Source: Gaiellasilicea sp963829845 (lineage in GTDB: Bacteria > Actinomycetota > Thermoleophilia > Gaiellales > Gaiellaceae). Taken from it: a DNA stretch of 64,000 nt. The first letter of the stretch is position 1. Each line of letters starts with the position of its first letter. Shown in pieces: positions 61,501 through 64,000 of this stretch. The position numbers and the translations under genes were made by a program. Under the pieces are notes generated by a model. The model was not told the DNA's origin, did no database searches, and saw only the letters and a program-made list of their open reading frames with translations. The stretch spans positions 124,001 to 188,000 of the forward strand of contig CAWHKD010000021.1 in NCBI GenBank assembly GCA_963829845.1, read 5' to 3'.

Positions 61501-63167
61501 GGGCTCGCCTCGCGCAGGTACTGGTGGACGAGCGCAATCGACATGCTGCCCTCGCCGACGGCCGCGGCGACGCGCTTCACGAGGCCCGACCGGACGTCGC
61601 CGCACGCGAAGATGCCGGGAACGCTCGTCTCGAGCAGGTAGGGGTCACGTTCGAGCGCCCAGCGGCCGGTGTTGCGGAGGTCCGTGCCTGTGAGCACGTA
61701 GCCGTGCCGGTCGAGCGCAATCTCGGGCGGCAGCCAGGCGGTCTCAGCGTCGGCGCCGATGAAGATGAAGAGCCCGCCCGACTCGACCCGCATCGTCTCG
61801 GCGGTCGCCGAGTTGGCGATGTCGATCGCCTCCAGCGAGGCATCGCCGTGTGCTGCAACGACCTCGCTGTCGAACAGCACGTCGACGTTCGAGCGGGAAG
61901 CGAGCTGGTCGATCAGGTACCGGGACATGCTCTTGTCGAGATTGTCGCCGCGGCAGAGGATCGTCACGCTCTTCGCGTGGTTTGCGAAGAACATCGCTGC
62001 TTGCCCTGACGAGTTGCCGGCGCCCACGATGTGGATGTCCAGGCCGTGCGTCCCCGCCGCATCGCTCCGTGCCGCGCCGTAGGCGATCCCCTTGCCGGCA
62101 AGTCGCTCGAATCCGTCGAGTGACAGCCGACGCCACGCGACGCCGCAGGCGAGGATGATCGTCCGAGCGCGCAGGACGTCGCCACCGTCCAGGTGCACCT
62201 GGCGGGTCTCGGCGTCCAGCCGCGTGATCGTCCGGGTGACGAGGATCTCGGCGCCGAGTCGCCGTGCCTGCAGCAGCGCCCGGCTCGCCAGCTCGTCACC
62301 GGATACGCCCGACGGGAAGCCGAGATAGTTCTCGATCCGCGAGGAGGCACCGGCCTGGCCCCCCGGCGCCTCTCGCTCGATCACGATCGTGTGGAGGCCT
62401 TCCGATGCTCCGTAGACGGCGGCGGCGAGCCCGGCCGGGCCTGCACCGACGATCACGGTGTCGTACTCCGCCGCCTCCGCCTCCGTCGCGAGGCCCAGCA
62501 GCTCGGCGATACGCCGCAGCTGCGGCCGAACGACGGTCTTGCCCCCGATCGCGCGGACCGCCGGCAGGTCTCCGTCCGCCGGCAGCGGGCCCTCCCACTG
62601 CTCGGCCGCATCGGAGGCATCCGGCCTCACCCACCGGAACGTGATCTGGTTGCGATCAAGGAACCGCCGCAACTCGGTGCACGAGGCATCCCACTGGTGC
62701 CCGACCACGACCGCCCGAGGCGGCGACGTCTCCGCCGCGAGTCCCTGCAGCCCCGCCGCACCGCTGATCCGGTTGCCCGCCAGCTTGCCGACCTCCCGGC
62801 CGAGATCCGGCACCGCGGCCGCGGCGGCGTGGTAGTCCTGCGGCTCGATCCGGATCACCCGCGACTTCTCGGCCGCGCGAAATCCGACCGGGAAGACCGT
62901 GCCGAGCGTGATCGGCACCTCCCCGAAGATCTCGCCGACCTGCCGTTCGCCGACGACTCGCTCGATCCCGTCGGTCAGCTTGACCGCCTCGATCCTGCCC
63001 TCGAGCAGGCCGAAGAGCGCGCGCTCACTGCCCTCCGGGGCCGCATACTCGCCCGGGAGCAGGCTGACGTCGGCGGAGGCACGGGCGAGCCGCTCGCGCT
63101 CCGCGACGTCGAGAGCCGCGAAGACGGCGATCGCCGCGATGTCGTCTGCAGTGACCATCAGCGCCAA
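61479..63167 (-). CDS. cNMP-binding domain fused to a thioredoxin-reductase-like flavoprotein
   Basis: 562 residues. A cNMP-binding domain (about 1-130, GEIFGEVPITLGTVFPVG) and a glutaredoxin-like linker domain (about 150-225, GHQWDASCTELRRFLDRN) precede the FAD/NADPH domains (about 235-550) with VIVGAGPAGLAAAVYGASEG and IHIVGAGNSSGQAAMF, and SVPGIFACGDVR. At the place of the redox CxxC the sequence reads AYGAARSDA, so it cannot act as a standard thioredoxin reductase. A cNMP-gated oxidoreductase is inferred. Confidence 0.88.
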   Translation of the reverse strand: MALMVTADDIAAIAVFAALDVAERERLARASADVSLLPGEYAAPEGSERALFGLLEGRIEAVKLTDGIERVVGERQVGEIFGEVPITLGTVFPVGFRAAEKSRVIRIEPQDYHAAAAAVPDLGREVGKLAGNRISGAAGLQGLAAETSPPRAVVVGHQWDASCTELRRFLDRNQITFRWVRPDASDAAEQWEGPLPADGDLPAVRAIGGKTVVRPQLRRIAELLGLATEAEAAEYDTVIVGAGPAGLAAAVYGASEGLHTIVIEREAPGGQAGASSRIENYLGFPSGVSGDELASRALLQARRLGAEILVTRTITRLDAETRQVHLDGGDVLRARTIILACGVAWRRLSLDGFERLAGKGIAYGAARSDAAGTHGLDIHIVGAGNSSGQAAMFFANHAKSVTILCRGDNLDKSMSRYLIDQLASRSNVDVLFDSEVVAAHGDASLEAIDIANSATAETMRVESGGLFIFIGADAETAWLPPEIALDRHGYVLTGTDLRNTGRWALERDPYLLETSVPGIFACGDVRSGLVKRVAAAVGEGSMSIALVHQYLREASPQQVLAT

Positions 63168-63258
63168 CGCTACTCACCCGGAGCACCTGTCGCACGGACG
63201 TGATCTCCTCGTCATCGGCTCGCGGCGATCGAGCGTGTGACGTCTCTAGACTGTGACG

Positions 63259-63813
63259 ATGACGGAGTCTGCGTTCGAGCCGAGCGACGGCTCCGCCTTC
63301 GCTGTCGGCCTCCTCAACACCTGGGACGAGCTCGAGCCGGATCCCGAATGCCTACGTGACGTCGGCTTCGTGCAGCGCCTCTTGACGCGGCACGGCTTCA
63401 CGGACGCGGCCCGCGTCGCCCGCGAGCAGGACGTCGACTGGCTACGCGGCCTGCGGGAGCGGCTGTCGCGGGCATGGGATGCCGCGAACGAGGAGACGGC
63501 GGTCGCAGAGCTGAACACGATTCTCGCTGGAGCGAGCGCTCAGCCATGGCTCGCGCGGGACGGGGGCACTGCGCAGTTCCGCTACGACCGCCCGGGCGCG
63601 TCGGTCCGGGAGTTCGCCGACGCGCTCGCCGCCCGCGGCCTGCTCGAGGAGATCGCCGACGGGCGCTGGCAGCGCTTCGGCCGCTGCGACGCCGGGCCGT
63701 GCCGCTGCGTCTTCATCGACCGGACCCGCAGCGGCGTGCGCCGGTACTGCTGCCGGCTCTGCGCCGACCGGGCCGCGCACCAGGCGTTCCGCCGTCGTAC
63801 GACCCGTTCCTAA
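63259..63813 (+). CDS. CGNR zinc-finger (ABATE-domain) transcriptional regulator
   Basis: 184 residues. The N-terminal ABATE-type region (FAVGLLNTWDELEPDPECLR, GLRERLSRAWDAANEETA) precedes a C-terminal zinc-binding HTH-like domain with RFGRCDAGPCRCVFIDRTRS and RRYCCRLCADRAAHQAFRRR. Some residues of the usual CGNR signature are changed (CCRLC). It may control the gene at 63875. An earlier in-frame GTG is at 63253. Confidence 0.82.
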   Translation: MTESAFEPSDGSAFAVGLLNTWDELEPDPECLRDVGFVQRLLTRHGFTDAARVAREQDVDWLRGLRERLSRAWDAANEETAVAELNTILAGASAQPWLARDGGTAQFRYDRPGASVREFADALAARGLLEEIADGRWQRFGRCDAGPCRCVFIDRTRSGVRRYCCRLCADRAAHQAFRRRTTRS

Positions 63814-63822
63814 CTTCGTCTC

Positions 63823-63855
63823 CGTCATATCGTCAATAGCCTTTGATATATGACG
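63823..63855. promoter_or_regulatory. Inverted repeat between the CGNR regulator and the next gene
   Basis: CGTCATAT (63823-63830) and ATATGACG (63848-63855), 17 nt apart, lie just after the regulator stop and 20 nt before the next start codon. The local sequence is AT-rich. Candidate operator or promoter region for the downstream gene. Confidence 0.4.
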
Positions 63856-63874
63856 AACGGACGAAAGGAGCACC

Positions 63875-64000
63875 ATGCGATTCCTCGCCGCCGCCATCGC
63901 GGCCGCAGCCGTCCTCGCACCGGCGGCCCTCGCCGACGCGCCGGACACGCGCACGAGCATCGACTTCGACAGCACGCGCACGATCACCGTCTGCGGCTTC
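63875..64000 (+). CDS. Secreted protein, N-terminal part only
   Basis: The frame starts MRFLAAAIAAAAVLAPAALA (a signal peptide) with AAAGGAG 5 nt upstream and runs off the window after 42 codons (DAPDTRTSIDFDSTRTITVC). Nothing can be said of its function. Confidence 0.7.
   Translation, partial: MRFLAAAIAAAAVLAPAALADAPDTRTSIDFDSTRTITVCGF

Overview
The window is GC-rich, densely packed, and reads as a chromosome segment of an actinobacterium. Several traits point that way: the pdxS-pdxT-yebC-ruvCAB order, a Tad/Flp pilus locus without a secretin, many GTG starts, and an actinobacterial-type LexA box. Class Thermoleophilia (Gaiellales-like) is my best guess from protein style; I could not test it.

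Layout. 1-5.6 kb (minus strand): Holliday-junction resolution (ruvB, ruvA, ruvC), yebC, and the two halves of PLP synthase (pdxT, pdxS) with a membrane protein between them. The pdxS upstream region is highly structured. 5.8-15.3 kb (minus strand): a complete-looking tad operon (two Flp pilins, TadE, TadG-like, CpaB, CpaE/TadZ, CpaF/TadA, a von Willebrand A-TadB fusion, TadC, and a long coiled-coil protein last). 15.6-17.8 kb: a zinc-peptidase-like secreted protein, a DUF192 protein and a small membrane protein.

18.1-29.2 kb is an accessory region beginning at a tRNA with anticodon CAT. The tRNA 3' end and its terminator are duplicated 2.1 kb downstream, and the interval holds the tail of a tyrosine integrase. 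The whole region is sprinkled with copies and fragments of an 82-codon gene family, with an 85-bp direct repeat, and with small orphan genes (excalibur, DUF4236, one-helix membrane proteins). Larger genes here are a GNAT acetyltransferase, a pterin dehydratase/VOC fusion, a PAS-LuxR regulator, a membrane adenylate cyclase and an AfsR-like regulator.

29-36 kb: an AI-2E family exporter, small stress-type proteins, a lipoprotein, a cupin, a cAMP-binding protein, a possible RiPP precursor and YjbQ. 36-44.3 kb: a gamma-glutamyl-polyamine style catabolic set (glutamine synthetase-like ligase, aldehyde dehydrogenase, PuuD-like amidase, amino-acid permease, two SDRs, a nitronate monooxygenase-like enzyme). 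44.5-45 kb: two tandem 229-bp units, each with a sigma70-like promoter and a structured RNA ending in a T tract. 45-64 kb: MFS transporter, secreted proteins, a serine hydrolase, an M14 carboxypeptidase, DUF1361, SOS-type DinB, an alpha/beta hydrolase, YciI, a TOPRIM protein, a cNMP-binding flavoprotein and a CGNR regulator.

At least a dozen genes are interrupted by single-base shifts while coding continues cleanly in another frame. Some are true decay in the accessory region, but the pattern also fits uncorrected sequencing indels, so those genes are given with full extents and flagged.
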